From Kribbella flavida DSM 17836 (GTDB taxonomy: Bacteria > Actinomycetota > Actinomycetes > Propionibacteriales > Kribbellaceae), in contig NC_013729.1 of NCBI RefSeq assembly GCF_000024345.1, positions 5,332,001 to 5,396,000 on the forward strand: a stretch of DNA of 64,000 nucleotides, given 5' to 3'. The stretch's first letter is position 1. Every line of letters begins with the position of its first letter. Shown one piece after another: positions 1 to 11,216 of this stretch. The notes under the pieces are model-generated. The model made no database searches. It saw only the letters and a program-made list of their open reading frames with translations, and was not told the origin of the DNA. A program made the translations under genes and the position numbers.

Positions 1-3000
1 CCGCCGACGGCAACGGCCACGGCACCCACACGATGGGCACGATGGTCGGTGACGACGGCGCGGGCAACCAGATCGGCGTCGCCCCGGCGGTCAAGTGGAT
101 CGCCGCGAACGGCTGCTGCCCCAGCGACGCGGCCCTGATCACCTCCGGTCAGTGGATGCTCGAGCCGACCAACCTCGCCGGGCAGAACCCGGACGCGAGC
201 AAGCGGCCGAACATCATCAACAACTCGTGGGGCTCGACCCTGCCCTCCAACGACCCGTTCATGGAGGACATCACGCTGGCCTGGACGGCGTCCGGCATCT
301 TCGGCGCGTTCTCCAACGGCAACAGCGGCTCGGCCTGCCAGACCAGCGGTTCGCCGGGCAGCCTGCAGAGCAACTACTCGGCCGGCGCGTACGACATCAA
401 CAACACCATCGCCTCGTTCTCCGGCCGCGGTGTCGGCCAGAACGGCGAGATCAAGCCGAACCTCGCGGCCCCCGGCGTGAACGTCCGCTCCAGCATTCCC
501 GGCAGCGGCTACGCCAGCTTCAACGGCACCTCGATGGCCTCGCCGCACCTCGCGGGCACCATCGCGCTGCTGTGGTCGGCCGCACCGGCGCTCAAGGGCG
601 ACGTGCCGGCCACCCGCGCGCTGCTGGACAACGCCGCGGTCGACAAGGCCGACAGCCAGTGCGGCGGCACCACCGACGACAACAACGTGTACGGCGAGGG
701 CCGGCTCGACGCGCTCGCGCTGCTGAACGCGGCGCCGATCGGTGACACCGGCACGCTGACCGGCAAGGTCAGCTCGGCCACCGGCGTGCTCGCCGGCGCC
801 TCGGTCAAGGTGACCGCGGCCGGCCAGCCCGAGCGCACGCTGACCACCGGCGCGGACGGTCGCTACTCGTCCGTGCTGCCGGCCGGCGACTACACGCTGA
901 CCGCCGCGTCGTTCGGCTACAAGAGCCAGACGACCACCGCGACGGTGACCCTCAACACGACCACCACCAAGGACTTCGTGCTGGAGTCCGCGCCGTCGGT
1001 CACCATCGGCGGCTCCGTCACCGACGGGTCCGGCCACGGCTGGCCGCTGTACGCGAAGGTCAGCGTCGAGGGTCCGGGTGGCGTCTTCGACTACACCAAC
1101 CCGACCAACGGCCGGTACAGCTTCACCGTGCCGTCCGGCACCGCGTACACGCTGAAGGTCGAGGCGCAGTACCCGGGCTACCAGACCGTCACCCAGGCGG
1201 TCACCGTCGGCGCGGGCAACTTGACCAAGAACATCGAGGTCCCGGTCCGCAGTGACGCCTGCGCCACCGCGCCGGGGTACCGCAACGGCTCGGACGGGGT
1301 GTACGAGACCTTCGACACCACCGCCGCGCCGAACGGCTGGACCGTCGTGGACAACAAGGGCAACGGCCAGGTCTGGAAGTTCGAGGACCTCGGCAAGCGG
1401 GGCAACCTGACCGGCGGTGGCGGCGGCTTCGCCATCGTCGACAGCGACGAGTACGGTTCGGGCCAGCAGCAGGACACCTCGCTGGTCAGCCCGGTCGTCG
1501 ACCTGACCGACGTCGCGGCGCCGGTGATCCGCTTCAACCAGGACTTCAACCGGCTGGGCGGCGAGAAGGCCGACGTCGACCTGTCGATCGACGGTGGTTC
1601 GACCTGGACCAACGTGCTCAGCCAGACCACCGCGGACGTCCGCGGCGTGAAGGAGATCGCGATCCCGCAGGCGGCCGGCCAGTCGGCCGTGCAGGTCCGT
1701 TTCCACTACTACGACGCCTCGTACGAGTGGTGGTGGCAGGTCGACAGCGTGCTGATCGGCACCCAGATCACCTGTGAGCCGGTCGGCGGCGGCATCGTCG
1801 TCGGCAACGTCAAGGACGCCAACACCAACGGCTTCGTCAACGGCGCCGTCGTCACCCGTGACGACGAGCCGACCCAGTCCGCGGTCACCGTCGCCACGCC
1901 GGAGGACACCGGTCTGGCCGACGGCTTCTACTGGCTGTACTCGTCGGAGTCCGGCGTGCACGGCTTCACCGCCAAGGCCGGTGGCTACGTCAGCGGCACG
2001 CAGAACGTCGACGTCGAGGCCGACTGGGTCACGGCGGCGAACTTCTCGCTCGCGGCCGGCCGGCTGTCGGTCACGCCGACCACGATCGAGGGCACCTTGA
2101 AGATGCCCACCGGCAAAATCACCAAGTCGTTCACGGTCAAGAACACCGGTGGCGCACCGGTGGAGCTGAAGTTCGGTGAGCGCGACGGCGGCTTCGAGAT
2201 CGCCAACGCCGGCGGCGGCACCACCACCAAGACCCAGGTGCTGACCGGTGCCGGTGCTCCGCTGCAGCGGCTCGAGGTTCCGACCTCGTTCGCCAGCAAG
2301 CTGTCCGCCAAGGTGGCCGGCGCGCCCGCCGTGCCGAAGCCGCTGGCGGCTCCGTGGGCCGACATCGCCGACTACCCCGCGACCGTGATGGACAACCGGG
2401 TGGTTCACCTCGACGGCAAGATCTACTCGATCGCCGGCGGGAACGGCAGCGCCGCCAGCGCAGCCGCCCACGTGTACGACCCGGCCTCGCTGGCCTGGAC
2501 CGCGATCGCCCCGTTGCCGGGCGCTCGCAACGCGATCACCGTCGGCGCCGTCGGCGGCAAGATCATCGCCAGCTCCGGCTGGGGCAGCGCCGGTCCGGAC
2601 GCGGCGACCTGGTCGTACGACCCGGCCGCCAACGCCTGGTCCCCGGTGGCGAACAACCCGGCGCCGCGCGCGGCCGCCGGCCAGGCCGTGCTCGACGGCA
2701 AGCTGTACGCCGTCGGTGGCTGCACCACGGCCAGCTGCACGCCGATGTCGAACACCGTCGTCGCCTACGACGCGGCCGCCAACACCTGGCAGACGCTGGC
2801 CAACTACCCGAAGTCGGTGGCGTTCGCCTCCTGCGGCGCGATCGACGGCAAGGTGTACTGCTCCGGCGGCAACGACGGCACGGCCGCGCAGAAGGCCGGT
2901 TACGTCTACGACCCGGCCACCAACGCGTGGTCCGCGATCGCCGACTCCCCGGCCGACCACTGGGCGGCGTCGTTCGCCGTTGCCGGTGGCAAGCTGCTGG

Positions 3001-3680
3001 TCGTCGGCGGGGTCCAGACCGGTGCCGTGACGAACGCGGGCTTCGCGTTCGACCCGGCCGCCGGCACCTGGGCGGCGCTGCCGAACGCGAACAACCCGCG
3101 CTACCGCGGCGCGGCGGCGTGCGGCTTCTACAAGGTCGGCGGCTCGTCCGGCGGCTTCACCGCGACCGCGGACAGTGAGGTCCTGCCGGGCCTCGAGGAC
3201 TGTGCCGAGTCGTCGGCCGACGTCAGCTGGCTGAGCATCGACAAGACCGAGGCCACCTTGGCCCCGGGCGCCAGCACGACGGTCAAGGTGACGCTCACCG
3301 CGAGCGTCGACCAGCCGGGCAAGTACTCCGGTTCGGTGACCATCGCCGAGAACACCCCGTACTCCGTGGAGCCGGTGGCCGTGACGATGAACGTCACTCC
3401 GCCGACCACCTGGAGCAAGCTGCTGGGCACGGTCACCGGGGTCGCCACCTCCGGCGCGACCGCCCCGCTGCCGGGTGCGATCGTCCAGGTCGACTCCTGG
3501 GCCTCGTCGTACACCTTCACGACCGATGCCCAGGGCAAGTACGCCTACTGGCTCGACCGCCGCAACAACCCGCTCACCCTGATCGCGGCCAAGGACGGCT
3601 ACCGCCCCCAGACGCGCACCACGCGCCTGGTCGCCGGCCAGCCCGCCGTGGAGGACTTCGCCCTGAAGTCCATCAGGTAG
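1..3680 (+). CDS. Secreted S8 subtilisin-like peptidase, mosaic, 5' truncated by window
   Basis: The reading frame is open from the first bases of the window, so the true start, signal peptide and catalytic Asp lie upstream. The catalytic His sits in a GHGTH motif at 18-20 and the catalytic Ser in NGTSMASPH (Ser codon 531-533); an NNSWG oxyanion-type segment lies between. After the protease domain (to about 740) come carboxypeptidase-regulatory-like beta folds (about 750-975, 1005-1250 and 1800-2060), a jelly-roll region like those after immune inhibitor A/bacillopeptidase F proteases (about 1275-1775), a block of kelch-like repeats (about 2355-3215), a BACON-like Ig fold (about 3215-3400) and a last regulatory-like fold ending at the TAG. 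It is most likely an extracellular protein-degrading enzyme. The catalytic family is secure; the accessory domain names rest on motif recognition. Confidence 0.9.
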   Translation, partial: ADGNGHGTHTMGTMVGDDGAGNQIGVAPAVKWIAANGCCPSDAALITSGQWMLEPTNLAGQNPDASKRPNIINNSWGSTLPSNDPFMEDITLAWTASGIFGAFSNGNSGSACQTSGSPGSLQSNYSAGAYDINNTIASFSGRGVGQNGEIKPNLAAPGVNVRSSIPGSGYASFNGTSMASPHLAGTIALLWSAAPALKGDVPATRALLDNAAVDKADSQCGGTTDDNNVYGEGRLDALALLNAAPIGDTGTLTGKVSSATGVLAGASVKVTAAGQPERTLTTGADGRYSSVLPAGDYTLTAASFGYKSQTTTATVTLNTTTTKDFVLESAPSVTIGGSVTDGSGHGWPLYAKVSVEGPGGVFDYTNPTNGRYSFTVPSGTAYTLKVEAQYPGYQTVTQAVTVGAGNLTKNIEVPVRSDACATAPGYRNGSDGVYETFDTTAAPNGWTVVDNKGNGQVWKFEDLGKRGNLTGGGGGFAIVDSDEYGSGQQQDTSLVSPVVDLTDVAAPVIRFNQDFNRLGGEKADVDLSIDGGSTWTNVLSQTTADVRGVKEIAIPQAAGQSAVQVRFHYYDASYEWWWQVDSVLIGTQITCEPVGGGIVVGNVKDANTNGFVNGAVVTRDDEPTQSAVTVATPEDTGLADGFYWLYSSESGVHGFTAKAGGYVSGTQNVDVEADWVTAANFSLAAGRLSVTPTTIEGTLKMPTGKITKSFTVKNTGGAPVELKFGERDGGFEIANAGGGTTTKTQVLTGAGAPLQRLEVPTSFASKLSAKVAGAPAVPKPLAAPWADIADYPATVMDNRVVHLDGKIYSIAGGNGSAASAAAHVYDPASLAWTAIAPLPGARNAITVGAVGGKIIASSGWGSAGPDAATWSYDPAANAWSPVANNPAPRAAAGQAVLDGKLYAVGGCTTASCTPMSNTVVAYDAAANTWQTLANYPKSVAFASCGAIDGKVYCSGGNDGTAAQKAGYVYDPATNAWSAIADSPADHWAASFAVAGGKLLVVGGVQTGAVTNAGFAFDPAAGTWAALPNANNPRYRGAAACGFYKVGGSSGGFTATADSEVLPGLEDCAESSADVSWLSIDKTEATLAPGASTTVKVTLTASVDQPGKYSGSVTIAENTPYSVEPVAVTMNVTPPTTWSKLLGTVTGVATSGATAPLPGAIVQVDSWASSYTFTTDAQGKYAYWLDRRNNPLTLIAAKDGYRPQTRTTRLVAGQPAVEDFALKSIR

Positions 3681-3690
3681 TCACCACTCA

Positions 3691-3743
3691 GCAACGCACC
3701 CGGCCCTCGCCCGCACCTCGGGGCGGGGGCCGGGGTGCGTTGC
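3691..3743 (+). terminator. Strong hairpin terminator of the S8 peptidase gene
   Basis: The arms GCAACGCACCCGGCC and GGCCGGGGTGCGTTGC pair almost perfectly around a GC-rich loop, 10 nt after the TAG stop. There is no U tract, as is usual for actinobacterial terminators. It could also serve the convergent gene at 3810. Confidence 0.75.
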
Positions 3744-3809
3744 ACCACGCAACCGGCAACAGAACAAGAGCAGAAGGCTGTGCTCCGGCCCTTGCCGCAC
3801 GGTGCGGCG

Positions 3810-4421
3810 TCAGGACTGCCAGAGGAAGGCGGCCTGGCCGCACGGGAAGCAGGCGAAGGTGTAGCCCGAGCCTCCGCCGAGGTTGATCTCCGCGCGACTG
3901 GTGCCCTGCTCGAGTTGGGCGACGAAGGCCATCGGCTGGGCGCAGGAGGAGCACGTCGGCGTCTCGTCGCCCTGCAGCCAGGACGGCTCGCCGGCCAGCT
4001 GGCCGAGGATCTCGCGCCGGGAGATGCCCTGCGTATCCGCCCACTGCTCGCGAGCTTTCTCGTAGGGCAGGTCGACCACCGTGGGGTTGACGCCGGACGC
4101 CTCCGGCAGCAGGGTCTCCCCCGTCGCCGGAACCTGGGCAGGAACCAGCCCCGCGGCCGGGAAGACCAGCGCCCGGTTACCGCCGAAGGCCGGGTCCCAC
4201 TCTTCGCACAGGCCGGGGTCGTTCTGGCACATGAAGACCGACACGACGTGCGCCTCCGGCTCCGCGCCGTCCACGAACAGTTGGGCGAGGAACTGCATCG
4301 ACCCGCCGCACGAGGAGCACGTCGGCCACTCGAAGCCCTCCGGCACCAGCGGCACCCCGCCGGTCCGCGTCCCGGGCGCACCGTCGTCGACCCGCCCCGC
4401 GTACATCATCAAAGTCGTCAT
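3810..4421 (-). CDS. DUF1963-like protein with two CxxC pairs
   Basis: A 203-residue cytoplasmic protein with no signal peptide or membrane segment. It carries a CSSCGG motif near residue 36 followed by QFLAQL, and a second CSSC followed by AFVAQL near residue 160, then CFPCG close to the C terminus. This duplicated cysteine pattern with short hydrophobic strands recalls the DUF1963/YwqG and PDCD2-like families and suggests bound zinc. The function is unknown. It stands alone between two plus-strand genes and only a weak Shine-Dalgarno lies before the ATG; the next in-frame ATG is five codons on. Confidence 0.7.
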   Translation of the reverse strand: MTTLMMYAGRVDDGAPGTRTGGVPLVPEGFEWPTCSSCGGSMQFLAQLFVDGAEPEAHVVSVFMCQNDPGLCEEWDPAFGGNRALVFPAAGLVPAQVPATGETLLPEASGVNPTVVDLPYEKAREQWADTQGISRREILGQLAGEPSWLQGDETPTCSSCAQPMAFVAQLEQGTSRAEINLGGGSGYTFACFPCGQAAFLWQS

Positions 4422-4583
4422 GCCGGGAGCCTAGGACAGCCCGGGGACCAGCCAGGCCGGGGTTGGCAATCGTTTCGATCAGGATCGTGACTGCGGCGCG
4501 GGGCAGGGCAGATCTTGCAGAGTTGCGGGCGGCGTCGATGCCACCAGTGAGGACGAATCCCGAGGAACTCGAGGAGCAGTTGC

Positions 4584-5132
4584 ATGTCTCGTACCAGACT
4601 TTTCGCCGTGCTGGCCGTCGTCGGTGCGGCCGTGGCCGGGATGGCCGGACTCGGCGCGCCGGCGGCCGCGGGCACCCCTCCCACGCCGTCGGCTGCCGGC
4701 CAGGTCGCCGTCCAGCAACTGATCGACGAGAAGCTGCGGAAGCTTCCGGGCGGCCGGCAGGTCGGGCCGAACAAGATCGTCTGGGAGCACCGCGGTGCCT
4801 CGCTGGAGTTCGGCACGATGAGCCGGTTCAACTGCCAGTACGAGTACTTCTGCCTCTACGGGGACTCGGACTACAACGACGGTCCGGACCGGACACCCTG
4901 GAAACTGACCCTCTGGACCTGTGGCTGGCACAACCTCGGGGACTACGGGGTCCGCGACCAGACCAGCTCGGTGGTGAACAACCAGACCCCGGGCACCCGG
5001 GCGGCCCTGCACCACTACCACGCCGACACCAACCCCGAGTACGGCACGCGCCAGATGTGGAGCTCGGCGGCCTACGGCTATTCCAACCTCGTGTACCCGA
5101 ACGACGAAGCCGACCACGCCACCCTGTGCTGA
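4584..5132 (+). CDS. Secreted peptidase inhibitor family I36-like protein
   Basis: A 182-residue exported protein. The first 29 residues form a Sec signal peptide (RTRLF, then an Ala/Val/Gly-rich core and an AAAG cleavage region). The mature part holds four cysteines, with a CQYEYFCLYGD segment followed by Trp-Lys-Leu strands and SVVNNQTP. This resembles the beta/gamma-crystallin-type domain of peptidase inhibitor family I36 seen in Streptomyces. A GAGGAG ribosome site lies upstream of the ATG. Its place next to a secreted subtilase makes protease control plausible, but that link is inference. Confidence 0.7.
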   Translation: MSRTRLFAVLAVVGAAVAGMAGLGAPAAAGTPPTPSAAGQVAVQQLIDEKLRKLPGGRQVGPNKIVWEHRGASLEFGTMSRFNCQYEYFCLYGDSDYNDGPDRTPWKLTLWTCGWHNLGDYGVRDQTSSVVNNQTPGTRAALHHYHADTNPEYGTRQMWSSAAYGYSNLVYPNDEADHATLC

Positions 5133-5172
5133 TCCGACTGCGCTCCGGCCACGGTTCCAGCCACCCCCGGAT

Positions 5173-5745
5173 TCAGGCAGCCGGCAGGAGGTGGAAGCCC
5201 ACGCCGCGGACTGCCTGGATGGTGACGGAGGCGCCGAGCTGGGCCAGCTTCTGGCGGAGTCGTTTGACGACCGAGTGGATGTGGGAGCCGTGGCCGAGAT
5301 GCTCGTTGCCCCAGACGGCGTGGTGCAGGCGTTGGTAGGTCCAGACCTGGCCGGGGTGTTCCACCAGGCAGTGCAGGAAGTCGTGCTCGAGGCGGGTGAG
5401 CGGGATCTCGCGATCCTTCCAGCGGACGACCCGGCGGTCCTCGTCGAGGCGGAGGGCGGCCGGGAGCTCCACCACGTTGCCGACCACGTCGCCGGCCGGG
5501 GTGGGCGTGGCCGCCCGGAGGTGAGCAGAAGTCTCAACCGCTGGCTCCGGCGGCAGGACTCCTCGCGTGAGCACGACAGGCGTGGACGCGGCGCCGGCGG
5601 TCAGCTCGAGGAAAGCGCGGGCCTGGTCCGGGCTGGAGACCAGCAGCAACGCGTCGGCACCGCTCAGCAGCCGGGCGAGCTGAACCCGCTCGGCCCTGCT
5701 GGTGGCGACACCGATGATCAACGACGAGTCCGGCAGTTCTGCCAT
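5173..5745 (-). CDS. Winged-helix (OmpR/PhoB C-terminal type) transcriptional regulator
   Basis: A 190-residue protein. Residues 1-90 form a weakly conserved alpha/beta segment that looks like a degenerate receiver (it has no clear phospho-acceptor Asp in a VVD-type strand). Residues 95-190 form a winged-helix effector domain with the typical LTRLEHDFLHCLVEHPG start and a VWG..H..S....VKRLRQKL recognition helix, ending in VRGVGFHL. The ATG at 5745 is chosen because GGAGGGGG precedes it by a few bases; the frame stays open far upstream only as a shadow across the chitinase gene. It may be an orphan regulator, perhaps acting on the neighbouring chitinase (inference). Confidence 0.85.
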   Translation of the reverse strand: MAELPDSSLIIGVATSRAERVQLARLLSGADALLLVSSPDQARAFLELTAGAASTPVVLTRGVLPPEPAVETSAHLRAATPTPAGDVVGNVVELPAALRLDEDRRVVRWKDREIPLTRLEHDFLHCLVEHPGQVWTYQRLHHAVWGNEHLGHGSHIHSVVKRLRQKLAQLGASVTIQAVRGVGFHLLPAA

Positions 5746-5951
5746 GGAGCCCCCTCCGCTCGACTCTTGGCCGGGACAGGCGCAGGGACAAGTACGCGCA
5801 ACCGCGAGGGTTAAGTCAAGGGAAACCCTGCGTCCACAGCTGGCACATCTGCGACCTGTCGTAGACCGGACAAGCGGTACGACGGCAAGGGCGTCCGGCC
5901 CTCCTGCCGGGACGGGGCAGAAGGACCGGACGCGGGAACCGGCTGCCGGAA

Positions 5952-7226
<1,275 letters not shown>

Positions 7227-7470
7227 GCTGTTCCTCCTGGGGGCGGTAGAGGCACTGAGCGCACCCTACTCAGCACAGCCGGTTAACAAAAGAAGAAACC
7301 GAAATAAAAATGGACATGCGATCACCGGCGCGCTGGGCGAGCGCTTGCCGAGCTGCCCGGACCCGGCCCGGAAACAAGTGCCGACCACAGGCTGATCCGG
7401 GGTGCGTCGGCCCTGCTTCACGGAGTAATCTCCTCGCGCACGGTCAGTCGGCCGGATCGACGGAGGAACA

Positions 7471-8454
7471 GTGCCTGGTTCAGCACGGCGGCCCGGTCGC
7501 CTCTGGCTGCTTGCACTGGTGGTCGTGCCGCTGGTTCTCGCCGCGCTGCTGGTCGCGGTCAAAGGTGAGGGACTGCGCTCGGCCACTGCGGACGACGGCG
7601 GCGCCGAGACGGCCCAACCGTCTCCGAGCGCCACGGCGTCCTCGAGATCCACCGCGGCGCCGACACCCACGGGCCTGCCGAGTACGCCGCCGGCGTCCGA
7701 GCCGGCCGTCGCGCCGTTCGCCGTCGTCCGGACCGATGGCGGGCTCTCGGTGACCGCGGTGGTGCAGAGCCAGGCCGCCCGCGACACGATCACCAGCGAG
7801 GCGCAGGCCCTGCTGGAGGCCGGCGAGACCTTCGCCGACCACCTGTCGGTCGACCCGTCCGTCGGCCCGTTGAACCCCGCCGCCCTGGTCGGCGTGCTGC
7901 GGACGGTGGCGACGGCGACGACCGGGACCACGGTCAGCTTCGACGGGACGTCGGTGACGCTGACCGGGGCGGTCGCCGACCAGGCGACGAAGGCGACGGC
8001 GGCGCGCGCGGCCGCGAAGGCGGCGCCGGGCGCGGTGGTCGCGAACCAGCTGCGGGTGCCGTCAGCGGAGAAGCCGCCGCTGAGCGAGGCGTGCCAGACC
8101 TTCGAGAGCCGGCTGGCGCAGCTGACCAGTCAGCACAAGATCATCTTCCTGTCCGGCACGGCGATCGTGAACGAGAAGTCGCGCGGCTCGGTCGTCCGGG
8201 TGGCCGCGTTGCTGCGCACCTGCGGCACCGCCCGGGTGGAGCTGGCCGGTCACACCGACAATCTCGGCGACCCCAGTACCAGCCTGCCGCTGTCCCAGCG
8301 ACGCGCGGACGCCGTCAAGGCGACGCTGGTCCGCCTCGGCGTGCCGGCCGGGCGGATCATCAGCCGCGGCTACGGCGAGTTCGAGCCGGTGGCGTCCAAC
8401 CGAACCTCCGCCGGGCGGATCGCGAACCGCCGGGTCGAGATCCGAGTGCCGTAG
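7471..8454 (+). CDS. arfA: ArfA/OmpATb-type membrane protein with BON-like and OmpA domains
   Basis: A 327-residue protein with one N-terminal membrane anchor (about residues 10-30), a Thr/Ser/Pro/Ala-rich linker, a BON-like region (about 85-190) and a C-terminal OmpA peptidoglycan-binding domain (about 205-327) with ELAGHTDNLG, LSQRRADAVK and NRRVEIRV motifs. This order matches mycobacterial OmpATb/ArfA (Rv0899), which has been linked to channel formation, acid adaptation and ammonia release. The start is GTG, preceded by GGAGGAA. It leads a three-gene operon: the next start follows 8 nt after its stop and the third overlaps. Function by orthology is likely but untested in this lineage. Confidence 0.85.
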   Translation: MPGSARRPGRLWLLALVVVPLVLAALLVAVKGEGLRSATADDGGAETAQPSPSATASSRSTAAPTPTGLPSTPPASEPAVAPFAVVRTDGGLSVTAVVQSQAARDTITSEAQALLEAGETFADHLSVDPSVGPLNPAALVGVLRTVATATTGTTVSFDGTSVTLTGAVADQATKATAARAAAKAAPGAVVANQLRVPSAEKPPLSEACQTFESRLAQLTSQHKIIFLSGTAIVNEKSRGSVVRVAALLRTCGTARVELAGHTDNLGDPSTSLPLSQRRADAVKATLVRLGVPAGRIISRGYGEFEPVASNRTSAGRIANRRVEIRVP

Positions 8455-8462
8455 GGGATCCG

Positions 8463-8573
8463 ATGAATTGGCTGTACGCGCAGGTCTGGTTCCTGCTGCT
8501 GGTCGCGTTCGTGCTCGGCAGCGCAGCGGCCTGGTTGCTGCACCGGCTGCTGCCGACCCGGAGCTCGCGCTGA
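8463..8573 (+). CDS. arfB: ArfB-type small membrane protein, 36 aa
   Basis: This 36-residue gene encodes one membrane helix (about residues 4-26, starting MNWLYAQVW) and a basic tail, HRLLPTRSSR. It starts 8 nt after arfA with GGGGATC as ribosome site, and its TGA overlaps the ATG of the next gene (TGATG). Position and shape match ArfB, the small accessory membrane protein of the mycobacterial ompATb operon. It would probably sit in the cytoplasmic membrane beside ArfA. Being so short it is easily missed by gene finders. Confidence 0.8.
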   Translation: MNWLYAQVWFLLLVAFVLGSAAAWLLHRLLPTRSSR

Positions 8574-9184
8574 TGGGCGACCTGCTCCGCGACCACTGGG
8601 CGTGGGAACTGGCCGCCTTCCTCTTCGGCGCGCTGATCACTTGGGTCCTGCTCCCTCAGCGGGAACCCGCGCTCCCCCGGCCTCCGGCCGAGGAGAAAGA
8701 AGAAGAGGAGAGAGTCCTCGTCACCGCGGGCGCGCCGCCGGAGCCGGCGTCCGAGCCGACACAACCCCGACGAGCGTTCAGCACGCCGGAGCCGGCGCCT
8801 GGGCCGGGACAACCTCGGTGGGAGTTCCGCGGGGCGGATCCGGAACCCGGGGTGGCGGAGACCGGGTTCTCGCAGCAAATGGAGCAGGTGGGGGTTGCGG
8901 GGCCTGCGGCGTTCGGGGTCCGGGCGGGCGACGGTGAGGTCGCGGAAGGCAAGTACGGGCCGGGGTCGGCGGACGCGGTGCCTCATCAAGGGCCGCCGGA
9001 CGGGTTCAGGATCAAGGGCGTCGTCGGCTCGATGCTGTTCCACACCCCGCAATCCCCGGACTACGGACGGACCCGGCCGGACGTCTGGTTCCGCACCGAG
9101 GCGGATGCCGTCCGCGCCGGTTTCGCCCACGCCGTACGCCGCCCACGCCGTACGCCGGTACCGCGCCGCGACGACCAGAACTAA
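8573..9184 (+). CDS. arfC: ArfC-type membrane protein, sunset-domain variant
   Basis: A 203-residue protein starting at the ATG that overlaps the arfB stop. Residues 8-26 form a membrane helix (WELAAFLFGALITWVLL). A long charged, Pro/Glu-rich linker follows. The C terminus holds a small domain with IKGVVGSMLFHTPQSPDYGRT and DVWFRTEADAVRAGF, the typical pattern of the sunset domain found in actinobacterial envelope proteins and in ArfC homologues. With arfA and arfB it forms a compact operon that should make one membrane complex. The cargo or signal sensed by the sunset domain is not known. Confidence 0.82.
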   Translation: MGDLLRDHWAWELAAFLFGALITWVLLPQREPALPRPPAEEKEEEERVLVTAGAPPEPASEPTQPRRAFSTPEPAPGPGQPRWEFRGADPEPGVAETGFSQQMEQVGVAGPAAFGVRAGDGEVAEGKYGPGSADAVPHQGPPDGFRIKGVVGSMLFHTPQSPDYGRTRPDVWFRTEADAVRAGFAHAVRRPRRTPVPRRDDQN

Positions 9185-9236
9185 CGGCCGAGCCGCCACG
9201 AAAGCAACGCGTTCCGGGTCACGAATCGGCTTCCGG

Positions 9237-9262
9237 ATAGGGCGATCCGGCCCCTATTTGCT
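9237..9262 (+). terminator. Candidate weak terminator of the arf operon
   Basis: ATAGGG (9237-9242) pairs with CCCTAT (9252-9257) over a 9-nt loop and is followed by a short T-rich TTTGCTT. The stem is only 6 bp, so this is tentative. Confidence 0.35.
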
Positions 9263-9493
9263 TGTACTGGCAAAGCACCGTCACACTGAGCAGAACGCCG
9301 CTCCGGACCGCCCATCCCACGGCGTCAATCCACTGCACCCCCGGACACTGCCGGACGCTGTTCCCTTTTGAGATGCCCACCACCGGGTACGGGAACTGCT
9401 GCCGGCCACGGTGTCCACCCGCGCGTCGCCGGAATCGTCCGGCGGCGGCAGCCCGTACTACCGCTAGGTTTGGACCGAGGGGATACACCCGAT

Positions 9494-9501
9494 GGAGGTG
9501 A
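9494..9501 (+). promoter_or_regulatory. Shine-Dalgarno that fixes the treS start
   Basis: GGAGGTGA is a full-strength ribosome site. It lies inside the longest open frame (which begins with ATG at 9492) and is 5 nt before GTG at 9504, so GTG is the likely start. Confidence 0.75.
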
Positions 9502-9503
9502 GC

Positions 9504-11212
<1,709 letters not shown>

Positions 11213-11216
<4 letters not shown>

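Larger units (their letters stand above)
9185..9503. other. Intergenic region between arfC and treS
   Basis: No convincing gene is seen in these 319 bases. It holds a short hairpin near its start (9237-9257), a TAGGTT that could be a -10 element for treS at 9465-9470 without a clear -35, and the treS ribosome site at its 3' end. Longer open frames here lack ribosome sites and known motifs. Confidence 0.5.
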
